Shown here piece by piece: positions 8,469 to 18,001 of a stretch of DNA of 64,000 nucleotides. Below the pieces are notes generated by a model that ran no database searches, was not told the DNA's origin, and was given only the letters and a program-made list of their open reading frames with translations. Both the position numbers and the translations under genes were made by a program. The stretch spans positions 2,046,001 through 2,110,000 of the forward strand of contig NZ_CP049246.1 in the NCBI RefSeq assembly GCF_011046555.1. The letters are read 5' to 3'. The DNA comes from Sphingobacterium lactis (GTDB lineage Bacteria; Bacteroidota; Bacteroidia; Sphingobacteriales; Sphingobacteriaceae). The first letter of the stretch is position 1, and each line of letters opens with the position of its first letter.

Positions 8469-8780
8469 ATGGCTAATCCAATACTAGACGATGTTAAGAC
8501 ACACATGAACCTTGATGGTATCGATGATTTCGATGCGCTATTGTCAAGGTTATTGGTAGGAGCGATTGCACGTGCTGAAAACATCACGGGCAGGAACTTT
8601 ACCAATATAGCCGATTTGGAGACGTACGAGGTAATGAATCCAGAGATATACAAGGCTGTTTTAATGGACGTAGCAACGGGATTCGATTCAAGACAGGATA
8701 ACAGCGAGGGGATGGATAACGAAGCTGTAAACGCTTCAATCTACACTTATAGACAATATTCTAAAAGACCAATATTCTAA
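8469..8780 (+). CDS. Head-tail connector, gp6-like
   Basis: Phage_connect_1 / QLRG-type adaptor that stacks under the portal. DDVKTHMNLDGIDDFDALLSR and IARAENITGRNF are typical. 103 residues. Its last base is the first base of the next gene. Confidence 0.83.
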   Translation: MANPILDDVKTHMNLDGIDDFDALLSRLLVGAIARAENITGRNFTNIADLETYEVMNPEIYKAVLMDVATGFDSRQDNSEGMDNEAVNASIYTYRQYSKRPIF

Positions 8781-9115
8781 TGCGGTTCGGTAGTTACGAT
8801 CAAAAGATTCAGTTTGTGCGGTTCGGTTCGGAATCCGATGGAGCAGGGGGTACTAATCCTGTTGAGATCGTTGAACTGACCACCTTTGCACAGGTCAATC
8901 AATTGAAGGTAAGGGCAGACCTGGAGCAATCACAGATGCAGTTGCCGGAAACATATCGTGTTAGGATGATGGTAAGGAGTGGGTTCAATCCTACTGTAAA
9001 GAATACGGTAAAATGGAGAGGTGGATATTTTGAGATTAACACATCCCCTCAAGTGGAAAGCGTAAGGCTTAAAAAGGAATGGATCTTTGATATAGTTAGG
9101 AGCAACAATGGCTAA
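8780..9115 (+). CDS. Head closure protein (SPP1 gp16-like)
   Basis: Phage head-tail joining protein family PF05521: short beta-rich protein opening RFGSYDQKIQFVRFG, with SDGAGGTNPVEIVE and YRVRMMVRSGFNPT. 111 residues. ATG overlaps the preceding stop by one base, and the next gene starts inside its end (8-base overlap). Confidence 0.82.
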   Translation: MRFGSYDQKIQFVRFGSESDGAGGTNPVEIVELTTFAQVNQLKVRADLEQSQMQLPETYRVRMMVRSGFNPTVKNTVKWRGGYFEINTSPQVESVRLKKEWIFDIVRSNNG

Positions 9116-9530
9116 GGGTGCAATCATCAATACGATTGGGAAGGATTTGGAAAAGTATCGGAATGATATTGTAAAGAAGGCTAAAGATCTTGTTGGTGAG
9201 TATGCTTCAGAATTAGAGGACAAAGCAACAAGAGGTGCCCCAAATTTTATAAGGATTCAAAAGGAAGCTTTTAACGGTGGTCTTAAAGCTGAGGTTGGAC
9301 CAGAAGGTAATGATCCGTTAGCGGCTTATATTGAATTCGGAACGGGATTAAGTGCAAAAGAAATATTGGCTCCTTACCCTCAGTGGATTAAAGATATAGC
9401 TTGGAAATACAAAAGACCTGAAGACGGCACATTAAAAGGAAAGCCTTATCTGTACAATAACTATTTGGCTCTTATGCCTGGATATCAAAAAAGGTTCAAA
9501 GAGTTGGTAGATAAAAAATACAAATCATAA
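9108..9530 (+). CDS. HK97 gp10-like tail completion protein
   Basis: Contains the hallmark AAYIEFGTG (about residues 74-82) of the HK97-gp10_like family that completes the neck or tail end. 140 residues, N-terminal helix IGKDLEKYRNDIVKKAKDL. Shares its final base with the next gene. Confidence 0.83.
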   Translation: MAKGAIINTIGKDLEKYRNDIVKKAKDLVGEYASELEDKATRGAPNFIRIQKEAFNGGLKAEVGPEGNDPLAAYIEFGTGLSAKEILAPYPQWIKDIAWKYKRPEDGTLKGKPYLYNNYLALMPGYQKRFKELVDKKYKS

Positions 9531-9985
9531 TGGATGTATCAGAAGCAGTTAGAAGAGCTCATTTTGCAGCATTAACACCACTCATTGTAGAAGGTGTGAC
9601 TATTCCTGTATTTGATGAAGTAGTTAATCCTGATGAAATTATACCAACGTTAAATGGGGCATCTGTATATGTTATTATTCAAGATCAGCAGGAAGTAGAG
9701 GGTATTCAAAATTTCTGTGGTTATCGGCAAAACTGTTCAATTACTCATAGGGTTGTGTCCAAGTTTGCTACGAATAAATCAATAGGCAAAAAGGTAGCTG
9801 AAAAGCTCTCTGATATTATCCAATCAAAGATCAAGCCAACAGGTAAAACGCATTCATTAGTTAACGCTAACGGATATACATTTCAAAGTGTAAATAAAGA
9901 ATTAAGCAGAACCATATTTGAAGAAGCTAACGGAACAACAGCAATTAGCAAAGTAATCATTTACAATAACATAGTAAATCAATAA
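9530..9985 (+). CDS. Tail terminator / tail completion protein
   Basis: 151 residues in the position of the lambda gpU or gp17-like tail terminator, between the gp10-like protein and the tail tube. PVFDEVVNPDEIIPTL and VYVIIQDQQEVEGIQ suit that family, but similarity is mainly positional. Confidence 0.65.
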   Translation: MDVSEAVRRAHFAALTPLIVEGVTIPVFDEVVNPDEIIPTLNGASVYVIIQDQQEVEGIQNFCGYRQNCSITHRVVSKFATNKSIGKKVAEKLSDIIQSKIKPTGKTHSLVNANGYTFQSVNKELSRTIFEEANGTTAISKVIIYNNIVNQ

Positions 9986-9988
9986 AAG

Positions 9989-10444
9989 ATGGCAGGAGAA
10001 GTTTATATCAAGGGCGATGTTGGTACTCTAGCATATTGGGATGGTGACGCATACAAACCAGTAGTTTGTTTGACATCATCTTCTCATGAATTGACCATGA
10101 ATACCGTAGAGAAGGTAAACATGTGTAATGCAGGAAGGACTATTCAGAGTGCGCAATCTATTTCGGAAAGCGTACAGATCGAAGGGGAAGTAATCGACAC
10201 AACTGCAGTTGGGGGAGTTTCTCCAGGTGTAACGGTTGGGGAATTGAAAGCGTTGGCACGTGCGCAAGTATCGGGCGGTTCAGATAGCTTTAGGTTGAAC
10301 AGAGGTCCAGAAGGGTACATTTATTTTGATGCCCTTTTATCCAATGTTTCCGACAACTACCAAGCAGGGGAAGATGCAACATTCAGTGCTACATTAACGA
10401 TCACAAACGATCCATCGGACACCGATCCCAATGTGACACCATAA
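9989..10444 (+). CDS. Major tail tube protein
   Basis: 151 residues, beta-rich, opening GEVYIKGDVGTLAYWDGDAYKPV, with SSSHELTMNTVEKVNMC and a C-terminal YQAGEDATFSATLTITND: the pattern of TP901-1-type tail tube proteins. Located just before the tail assembly chaperones, as expected. Confidence 0.8.
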   Translation: MAGEVYIKGDVGTLAYWDGDAYKPVVCLTSSSHELTMNTVEKVNMCNAGRTIQSAQSISESVQIEGEVIDTTAVGGVSPGVTVGELKALARAQVSGGSDSFRLNRGPEGYIYFDALLSNVSDNYQAGEDATFSATLTITNDPSDTDPNVTP

Positions 10445-10455
10445 CTCTTTAATCA

Positions 10456-10866
10456 ATGGAAAAACTAAAGATAGCAGTAAACGAAAGTAAATCGATCGAG
10501 CTTCATTTCGGAAGTTGGGTCATGGGGCAGTTGGCAAAACAAGGATGGGGCTATGACCTTTCCGGGGTTCTTACCAAGATCGCATCCAATCCATTTGAGA
10601 GCATGGCAACATTGCTACACTTGGGATTGTGCAGCGCACAGAAGAAATCGCAGTCACTTAATGAGCTTAGCCTTGATGATGCCTATGACATATTGGATGA
10701 AATAGGCAAGAATAGCGAAGATGAAGCCATGAAGATCCGGGATGCTTTCCTGTTGTCCGCATTCGGTGAAAAGGTGCTTGATGCGCTTAAGAACCTGAAT
10801 GAAGATGAACTGGAGAAAAGCGAGGAAGCGTCCAAAAAAAAAGTGGTGAAGATGAAATCCAAGTAG
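10456..10866 (+). CDS. Tail assembly chaperone, gpG-like
   Basis: 136-residue short form of the tail chaperone that coats the tape measure before tail polymerisation. No strong domain signature: the call rests on position between tube and tape measure genes, on the acidic helical C-terminus, and on a run of nine A at 10834-10842 where a -1 shift fuses it to the next frame. The stop of the short form is at 10864-10866. Confidence 0.75.
   Translation: MEKLKIAVNESKSIELHFGSWVMGQLAKQGWGYDLSGVLTKIASNPFESMATLLHLGLCSAQKKSQSLNELSLDDAYDILDEIGKNSEDEAMKIRDAFLLSAFGEKVLDALKNLNEDELEKSEEASKKKVVKMKSK
10834..10843 (+). promoter_or_regulatory. Programmed -1 frameshift slippery site
   Basis: AAAAAAAAAG, in frame as three Lys codons of the short chaperone. 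Slipping back one base makes the next codon begin at 10842 and the reading frame stays open (SGEDEIQVDW and on) through 10896 to the stop at 11210. This is the conserved gpG/gpGT arrangement of long-tailed phages, seen here directly as two overlapping open frames and a slippery run. Confidence 0.8.
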
Positions 10867-11210
10867 ATTGGGAAACTGATTGTGTAGCCTTTGCGGTGGG
10901 CGAGTTGGGTTTAAGGCTACACGATTTTTATGACATGTCTTGGTATGAGTTTACCCTAAAACGATTTGCTTATTTCCGGCAACGCAATCATAAAGAGAAG
11001 GAGACATGGTACAATACCCGTTTCTTGGCGCACCGGATAGCCATTTCACATCATTCAAAGCCAAATCCATCTTGGTTCACTGAAAACGGATTAGAGAAGT
11101 TCTTACCTATCGATTCCGACAGGACAAAAGTTAGGGTGTCGCAAGCAAACAGGGAAAACCATTTAAGAGAGTACGAGGAATATTTACGACAAAAGAATAG
11201 CAAGAAATGA
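10842..11210 (+). CDS. Tail chaperone gpT-like extension, made by -1 frameshift
   Basis: The -1 frame gives about 122 more residues, so the fusion protein (10456-11210) would be about 251 residues. The frame has a GTG at 10896, but the 18 codons before it are open back to the slippery site, so an independent start is less likely. The extension holds LGLRLHDFYDMSWYEFTLKR and WYNTRFLAHRI, which resembles short proteins often annotated as hypothetical before tape measure genes. Overlaps the tape measure start by four bases. Confidence 0.75.
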   Translation, partial: SGEDEIQVDWETDCVAFAVGELGLRLHDFYDMSWYEFTLKRFAYFRQRNHKEKETWYNTRFLAHRIAISHHSKPNPSWFTENGLEKFLPIDSDRTKVRVSQANRENHLREYEEYLRQKNSKK

Positions 11211-13339
11211 GTTTTGTAGCTACCATAGAAGCGGACATCAATAAATGGACCCCCAACTTAGATAAAGCTGGTAAAGACGTTAATAATTTTGCTAGTAAAG
11301 TTTCGGGGAACTTAAAGAACGTATCAAATTTATTTGAAAAAATAAATGGTACTTCTATTGGGGGGCTTCAAAACAGACTTGCTCAATTAAAGTTAAATTT
11401 AGAGAATGCGACAGACATTCAAAGTATATCTAAGTACAACATACGAATAAGGAATACTCAAGATGAAATTGAGCGTTTAAAAAACTTAGGCCTTCAAACA
11501 TCGAATTCTTTAAAAAATATTGGGTCATCATCTGTAACTAAAGGTATTGATCAATACAGTAGGTCCTTAAGGGGTAGCAATACTGTTGCTATGGAATTCA
11601 ACCGGATCATTCAAGATGCTCCCTTTGGAATGATGGGTATTTCAAACAACTTAACCCAATTGACCGATAACTATAAGACCTATGCACAATCGGTAAGACA
11701 GGCAGCCTTGGAGCAGGGCAAATCAATCAGTAATTTCCAGATATTCAAAGGGGCAGTAGCAGGTATATTAAGTCCTATCAATCTATTCAGTTTGGGTATT
11801 TCTGCTGTTACCTCTGGACTGATCCTATACCAACAATGGCAACAGAGGGCTAAAAAAGCTACCAAAGAAACGTCTGATAAATTCAAGGAACTTGCCGAGA
11901 ATCTAAATAATATTAGCGCAACTATGTATAAGGCTGCGCAATCATCAGGCAATGAGGTCGCTCAATTGAATGCTCTGTATAAAATAACCACGAATGTAAA
12001 CCAAAGTACAACCGCCCGTAAAAAGGCCGCTAAAGAGTTAATAGACCAATACCCTGCTTTGTTTGGAAAGTTCAGCCAGGAACAGGTGATGTTGGGTAGA
12101 GCTAAAACTGCTTATGACGAGGTTAGCAAGTCGATTATTGCAACGGCAAGAGCACAGGCTGCATATGGACGTATTGGTGAAAAGGCTTCACAACAATTAG
12201 CGATTGATGAAACCAATAGAAGCCTACAGAAAGAAATTTCCCTGCTTGATGTTGCGATTAAACGTCAAGAAAGTTTAACGACCGCAGGTCAAAGTGTAGG
12301 TGCGGCTGCTGAAGCTGTAGAATCGGGAAATGTAAGAAAGTTGAATGATCTATATGAACAAAGATCAAATATATTAAATCAGGTAACCGGGAACTTGCTC
12401 GATAGGGCAAAGATCCAGGAGGATATTAATCAACTTGAAGGATTTGCCGTTACGAATCAGGCAAAAACTATCGCTACAACCGAAAAGGCGGAGAAGAAAA
12501 CAAAGGATTACACCGATTCAATTGCTAAGCTGATGGCAGAGCTTAATGGTGGAGCATTAAGCGAGTATGATAGACGTATTTACGAGATAAACATCAAATA
12601 CGAGGGTATATTTGAAACCATCAAGAAGATTGGGACTACCTCAAGACAGCAGGATGCCTTCGGGTTGGCAACGCAGGCAAAACGATTCGAGATCTTAAGG
12701 GCGCAAGCAGAAAGGTTTGTCGAGACAACGGCTAACCTGAAAGCTATAAACGTTGGTGGTTTATCAAACCCAGATGTTAATATTCCTATAACTTTAAACC
12801 CTACCCTTGCAAACGGCGCTTATGAGAAAGTAACATCAGATCTGGAATTAGGGACTGAATCCTTAGTTGATAGAGTTAATAGCGTTCTTTCTTCGGGAAT
12901 ATCAAATGGGCTTACGGGCATGTTTAATAACATAGGGGAAGCAATGGCTACAGGAGGAAATGTTATGCAAGCAATAGGGGATTCATTAGTTAGTGGTTTG
13001 TCTAATCTTGCCAAGCAAATAGGAGAACAGATGATAGCCTTTGGGGTAGCAGGGATAGCGTTAAAGAAATTAGCAATGAATCCATTTCTTGCAATAGCAG
13101 CAGGGGCTGCATTGGTTGCGTTAGGGTCATTTGCTTCATCTTCGGTAGGTAGGCAAACAGCCAACTTCAATGGGACGAATACATCAAGTTATGGAAGTTC
13201 TGTAAATACTTCATCAGGGGCATTCCCCCGTGGAGCTTACTACAACAATGACAAACAGGAAGTAGAATTCAAGATCCGTGGCAATGATCTGGTTGGAGCA
13301 ATGAAAACTAATAACAACAGGAACAAAAGATTGGGATAG
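11207..13339 (+). CDS. Tape measure protein
   Basis: Sets tail length and passes DNA into the cell. 710 residues, long helical/coiled-coil N-terminal part, hydrophobic segments near residues 185-208 and 600-660 (AFGVAGIALKKLAMNPFLAI region), low-complexity Ser/Thr tail. Being the first large gene after the chaperone pair fixes the call. The stop overlaps the GTG of the next gene by one base. Confidence 0.88.
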   Translation: MSFVATIEADINKWTPNLDKAGKDVNNFASKVSGNLKNVSNLFEKINGTSIGGLQNRLAQLKLNLENATDIQSISKYNIRIRNTQDEIERLKNLGLQTSNSLKNIGSSSVTKGIDQYSRSLRGSNTVAMEFNRIIQDAPFGMMGISNNLTQLTDNYKTYAQSVRQAALEQGKSISNFQIFKGAVAGILSPINLFSLGISAVTSGLILYQQWQQRAKKATKETSDKFKELAENLNNISATMYKAAQSSGNEVAQLNALYKITTNVNQSTTARKKAAKELIDQYPALFGKFSQEQVMLGRAKTAYDEVSKSIIATARAQAAYGRIGEKASQQLAIDETNRSLQKEISLLDVAIKRQESLTTAGQSVGAAAEAVESGNVRKLNDLYEQRSNILNQVTGNLLDRAKIQEDINQLEGFAVTNQAKTIATTEKAEKKTKDYTDSIAKLMAELNGGALSEYDRRIYEINIKYEGIFETIKKIGTTSRQQDAFGLATQAKRFEILRAQAERFVETTANLKAINVGGLSNPDVNIPITLNPTLANGAYEKVTSDLELGTESLVDRVNSVLSSGISNGLTGMFNNIGEAMATGGNVMQAIGDSLVSGLSNLAKQIGEQMIAFGVAGIALKKLAMNPFLAIAAGAALVALGSFASSSVGRQTANFNGTNTSSYGSSVNTSSGAFPRGAYYNNDKQEVEFKIRGNDLVGAMKTNNNRNKRLG

Positions 13340-15645
13340 TGGCATACAATACCAAGTACATATTAAACTATTGCAACCGGCATGGCAAGGGATTGAGGAT
13401 AGAACTTCAATTGTGGGACTATGTTGGCGAAGCATTTATCCTGGTTAACGAGGATCAGTATCTGTTGGATCAGGATGGGGCATACCTTTCCACCAACATC
13501 GATGGCAATTATGATCCGCAAAGGGATAAGAATGCGATAGTGGGTGGTCCCAATCCATTTACATTGACCTACAAGAACGATATAGGGGAGAAAGGCGGGG
13601 CGATCAGGGCAACCAATGCCGATATGCAATTCTATGAAGATATCCTATTCAACATAGATGACCTGGCAACCTCGGATGAAACGCAGATACGTGCTGTATT
13701 CTATATGGATGACCAGATTGAATGGATAGGGTTCGTTACACCGGACTTCTTTAACGTTAAGATCGAGGAAAACCCGCTGATCACCCTCACTGCTTCGGAT
13801 AGGATCGGGATTCTTAAGGATGTGGAATATTCGGTAGCATCGGACATAACGCAGAATGTTAGGATTATTGATATTGTATCAAATATCCTTAAGCAAACAG
13901 GTCTATCGCTTGATATCAACATCGTATGCGGAATGTACTGTGATCAATTTGAATTATTCTCCGGTGATGAGGAATTCGAATCATTCGAGTACAACAATCC
14001 ATTCTATGATTCATGGGTGAATGAATATAGGTTCGTGACCAATATCGAAACGATGGAGACATTGAATTGCTATGATATCCTGCAGGCGATATCCAATCAG
14101 TTCAACTGTTTGGTTACTCAATATAAAGGGGCATGGTGGATTATCAATAAGTATGATCTAGAACAGGGTAAAGGGATTAGGTTCAATTACAACTCTGCAG
14201 GCGAATATCAATCTATAGAAAGAATCTCATTCCGGGAGGAATATTTCAATCTGATCGATTCGGGGAGTGAAAGGACAATTATACCTGCAGGGGCTAAGAA
14301 TACCTATGTACTTGATAATGGTCCCGAAATGATTTATCCTCTAAATGCGTCATTGAATTCCGATACTGTGTTGATTTCTGATATAAGATATTGGTGGGGC
14401 AGGTTTTCAAGCTCATCTATTAACACGTTCGATATTCCGTCTGAATATAATTCGAATGGATCTATCAAGGAAAGTTATGAGAATGAGGTAAAAGAATTGC
14501 TGATTAATGAAGGTGTCATTACCACATTGGCAAACGATTCGACAAACTTTACCCCCGTGCCTTCCACTATTCCCGGAACGTCATACATCTTGGAATCGAA
14601 TAAATTCAAGGTTGTGACCATGGATAAGCGTAAATCATCATTCAAACTAAATGTTAAGGGGACAGGCAAGCCCTTAACCGCATTGATGATCGGAATGTTT
14701 ATGGAGATTGAAAAATCGGGGGAGCCTGGGGTAAAATACCATTTCAGTCTGGTAAATGAAATTTCAAGTGACGGCAAATCCTTTTCCGGCAACAATGTTT
14801 TCGTAAGAGTAGATAACATCAATTCCGCATCTAATATTCCTGTTTACCCATTTGGGTTTGAGAATAAATACAACTCATTAAACATTGCAGTGGATCAAGA
14901 TTGGAATATTGAAATGCATATTGCTGCAGGTCAAATGCAAACCTATGATATTAGCACAGCCAATTTCTTCTTCCGGATTTATCCTAATGCAGCATATAAG
15001 AAAAACGATTACAATCAGGATCTAACAGAGGTACACAACATCCTTAAGTCGGTTTCCGTAACATTTCTGAATGATAACCAGACGCCAAAGGGAACTGTTT
15101 TCCAGAGCAGATTAACCGGACAGTTCACCAAACCAACGGATGAACGAAATGTGATGTTCGGGGATTATCAGACAGTAGGTCAGAACGGGTTCTTTTACAA
15201 ATATCGGGAGGATAGCTTAAGTATTATGTATAACCACGCAGGGCAGATGCTTAGGACTTGGTTCACTCCATATGACAGCGAAAGAAACCCTTTATTGATC
15301 CATTCACTTAGGCAATTGACCTACTCCTACGGCAGGGCGCATGACGAACTTAAGATAGGGTTTGATATGGATAGGATCGATCCATTTGCACACTATGCGG
15401 TAAGATGCTTTAGTGATCGGTACATACAGGTCAATCCAGAGGATGACTATTTACAGGAGAAGAACAGCAGATACATAACAACAACGATCGGCAAATACCT
15501 AAACAGCAAAAGATTCGTATTTGTCGAAGGAAAGATTGACTACCTAAGGAGCCACTTTGAGGGTGTGCTTGCTCAAATTAGAACTAACGAGGTTGAACGG
15601 CAGGAGTTTATATACTCCTATTTTGAACAGGGGGATATTAGTTAA
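13339..15645 (+). CDS. Tail hub / minor tail protein
   Basis: 768 residues starting at a GTG overlapping the tape measure stop. Begins YNTKYILNYCNRHGKGLRIEL, with phage tail baseplate-like motifs (IEWIGFVTPDFFNVKIEENP, LTASDRIGILKDVEY). In Bacteroidota siphophages this position is taken by a large distal-tail/hub protein. Exact subfamily not recognised. Confidence 0.7.
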   Translation: MAYNTKYILNYCNRHGKGLRIELQLWDYVGEAFILVNEDQYLLDQDGAYLSTNIDGNYDPQRDKNAIVGGPNPFTLTYKNDIGEKGGAIRATNADMQFYEDILFNIDDLATSDETQIRAVFYMDDQIEWIGFVTPDFFNVKIEENPLITLTASDRIGILKDVEYSVASDITQNVRIIDIVSNILKQTGLSLDINIVCGMYCDQFELFSGDEEFESFEYNNPFYDSWVNEYRFVTNIETMETLNCYDILQAISNQFNCLVTQYKGAWWIINKYDLEQGKGIRFNYNSAGEYQSIERISFREEYFNLIDSGSERTIIPAGAKNTYVLDNGPEMIYPLNASLNSDTVLISDIRYWWGRFSSSSINTFDIPSEYNSNGSIKESYENEVKELLINEGVITTLANDSTNFTPVPSTIPGTSYILESNKFKVVTMDKRKSSFKLNVKGTGKPLTALMIGMFMEIEKSGEPGVKYHFSLVNEISSDGKSFSGNNVFVRVDNINSASNIPVYPFGFENKYNSLNIAVDQDWNIEMHIAAGQMQTYDISTANFFFRIYPNAAYKKNDYNQDLTEVHNILKSVSVTFLNDNQTPKGTVFQSRLTGQFTKPTDERNVMFGDYQTVGQNGFFYKYREDSLSIMYNHAGQMLRTWFTPYDSERNPLLIHSLRQLTYSYGRAHDELKIGFDMDRIDPFAHYAVRCFSDRYIQVNPEDDYLQEKNSRYITTTIGKYLNSKRFVFVEGKIDYLRSHFEGVLAQIRTNEVERQEFIYSYFEQGDIS

Positions 15646-15658
15646 ATGAGTATAGAGA

Positions 15659-17956
15659 ATGGCTACAGTTAAATTTTGGCAGGAAATGGCGAAAGCGTCC
15701 ACCGTAAATGGAGTGGACAAAATGATGTTGGGCAAGAACGAAACAGGGGAAACGCTGTATATCGACTTTGACCAAGCAAAGGAGTATTTAGAGATAACAG
15801 GAGAGCTTATTGACCCAGTTTCACCTGGGACACTTGCAGATCCGGCAAATTTACCTCCAGCTCCTGCGGGACAAAAACGAAAGTTTGAACCTGAACCGGG
15901 TTATTATACCGATGGAACAACTACTTTCAATGTAGATTCTACAAAAAGATATTATTTCTATTGGAACGGCACTACCTGGTCCCTTAAGGACATGGGGGCT
16001 TTGCCGACGGAATCGAAGGCGCAGGTCATCGAGGTGGGGAATCAGTTAGCTCCTACGAGTGATGCAGTGGCTAAAGAGGACTACCTGAATAAATCCAAGG
16101 TAAAGGTTGAGGTAATTTCAGTCAACAAGTTCAATAAGAACACGGCCATTAAGGGCAAGTATTTGAGCAACGACCAGATAATTACAACCAATCCGAACAC
16201 ATATATTTCTGCTGACATTAGTGTCGTTGGTAATGCGTCCAAGAAACTTACAATTTCAGGATTGCCCACGGTAAGGAATTCTTATAGTTATCAATTCATC
16301 AATGAATCTGGATCTGTTGTTGAATACGGTTTTATTCCTGAAAGCGCAGGTGAGCATGCTACGATATCCTACACATCATCGACTATCACCGGATTTAGGA
16401 TTACTGTATTCTCAAATAAATCGGGAGAGACAAACAACCTCAATTCAATTCAGGTTGAATTTGGAGACACCAAAACAGCTTATTCGCAATATAAAGCCAG
16501 TGCTACTTCACTGTATGACCTTGAAATACAATCCACTTACGCCAAAAAAGTGGCTACTGAACCTGTATTCAACAATGATATTACTTCAAAGGCTTATGTA
16601 GACATTACGATGCAGGGTGTTGTTGGATATGACCTATTTAGGGATTCAGCATTCCTGTTCGACCTAAATAATTCGGAGTACGAGTTCATTTATTCGCAGG
16701 GCACACCGACCACATCATCCATTGGCTACATCAGACCTATAAGTAAGACCGGGAAGCTGAATAAAATAGGATTCTACATAGGTAGAAATGTAAATACCGC
16801 CGGTGTAATCACTGCAACAATTGGCACGGTGCCATCCTTGGGAGCGTTCGGTGTTAATGCGGTTACATTCTTGGGTAGCTTCACCATTCAATCCAGCGAA
16901 TTGCCGGCATCTGGTGTTGTATTCAAAGAAATATCATTACCAACTTCATTGAATGTAAATTCAGGTCAGAACCTTGTTGTGCTGTTTGATACACCAACAG
17001 CAATTCCCGTATTTAAGAATACAGCTTCCTCTCCTTATTCTATCCTTTACAAGACGACGGGGAATCCGAATCAGTGGAGCTACGGCTATAGGAAGTCATC
17101 CGGGATATACCTTGCCTATGAGAATGCTGATACCAAGCAGTCGCTTAATGCAATGGTGGACAATAAGGTTACAGACCTACAGGATACATTCAAGGGATTG
17201 AAAATAGTTACCATAGGTGATAGCATTACATATCACGCTAATAGTTGGGCGAGGCAGTTATTTTCTAAGTATGGAACGGATTACATAAATCTCGCAATTA
17301 GCGGGGCAAAATTTATGGACTATCCCGATACCGTAATAGACCTGAACGATAACATATCATTCGATAGCAGGAACAATACCGCACTAAATCAGCTATTGAG
17401 ATTGGCAAAAAAATTAACACCTGTGGGTCAACAAATTTCTATAACCAATCCATTCCGAGGAGAAACATTTACAGTTCCTACAGAATTCGGTGTCGGAACG
17501 GGGGAGTTTACACAGCCTGACCTTATTGTCGTGGCTATGGGTACAAATGATACAGTATATGCCACCAAGGACGAATTGTTCAATATCCTATCAACTCCTT
17601 TAAATGAGTTGGATAGGACAGCTAACATGGTAACCGGAATGAGATTCTTTACTGAATACCTAATGGCTCTATGTCCGAATGCTCAAATTATCTTCTCCAC
17701 ACCTATTCAGGCATCATGGATGGGAAACAGAAGATACGAGGTAACAAGACACAAACGGGATAGGATTGTCGAGAATTGCGGTTACTATTCCATTCCGGTA
17801 ATTGATTCATTCAATGAGAGTGGTATTTCCGAAAAATTTGAAGTTCAAAGCTCACAGGGAAGGTATTTGTCCGACGGACTTCACCCGGACGCAAACGGCA
17901 AGAAGCTAATGGCGGATTTCTTGGGAAAAAGGATCAAGAATATATTGTTCAATTAA
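15659..17956 (+). CDS. Tail fibre with C-terminal SGNH/GDSL esterase domain
   Basis: 765 residues. The N-terminus (GEL..PVSPGTLADPANL, then a YYTDGTTTF segment) looks like a fibre attachment and collagen-free stalk. The C-terminal third is an SGNH hydrolase: IVTIGDSITYH with Ser522, an AISGA block, VAMGTND, and DGLHPD with Asp739 and His742. Such domains on phage tails remove acetyl or other esters from surface polysaccharide, so it probably serves as receptor-binding and depolymerising device. Substrate unknown. It is followed by a hairpin and the lysis genes. Confidence 0.82.
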   Translation: MATVKFWQEMAKASTVNGVDKMMLGKNETGETLYIDFDQAKEYLEITGELIDPVSPGTLADPANLPPAPAGQKRKFEPEPGYYTDGTTTFNVDSTKRYYFYWNGTTWSLKDMGALPTESKAQVIEVGNQLAPTSDAVAKEDYLNKSKVKVEVISVNKFNKNTAIKGKYLSNDQIITTNPNTYISADISVVGNASKKLTISGLPTVRNSYSYQFINESGSVVEYGFIPESAGEHATISYTSSTITGFRITVFSNKSGETNNLNSIQVEFGDTKTAYSQYKASATSLYDLEIQSTYAKKVATEPVFNNDITSKAYVDITMQGVVGYDLFRDSAFLFDLNNSEYEFIYSQGTPTTSSIGYIRPISKTGKLNKIGFYIGRNVNTAGVITATIGTVPSLGAFGVNAVTFLGSFTIQSSELPASGVVFKEISLPTSLNVNSGQNLVVLFDTPTAIPVFKNTASSPYSILYKTTGNPNQWSYGYRKSSGIYLAYENADTKQSLNAMVDNKVTDLQDTFKGLKIVTIGDSITYHANSWARQLFSKYGTDYINLAISGAKFMDYPDTVIDLNDNISFDSRNNTALNQLLRLAKKLTPVGQQISITNPFRGETFTVPTEFGVGTGEFTQPDLIVVAMGTNDTVYATKDELFNILSTPLNELDRTANMVTGMRFFTEYLMALCPNAQIIFSTPIQASWMGNRRYEVTRHKRDRIVENCGYYSIPVIDSFNESGISEKFEVQSSQGRYLSDGLHPDANGKKLMADFLGKRIKNILFN

Positions 17957-17966
17957 CCAAACCAAA

Positions 17967-17986
17967 GCCCCTATCTCGGTAGGGGC
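17967..17986 (+). terminator. Hairpin between tail fibre and endolysin genes
   Basis: Perfect seven-pair stem GCCCCTA/TAGGGGC, loop TCTCGG, no T tract. Probably an RNA-processing or attenuation hairpin rather than a full terminator. Confidence 0.5.
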
Positions 17987-18001
17987 ATAACATAGGGAAG
18001 A

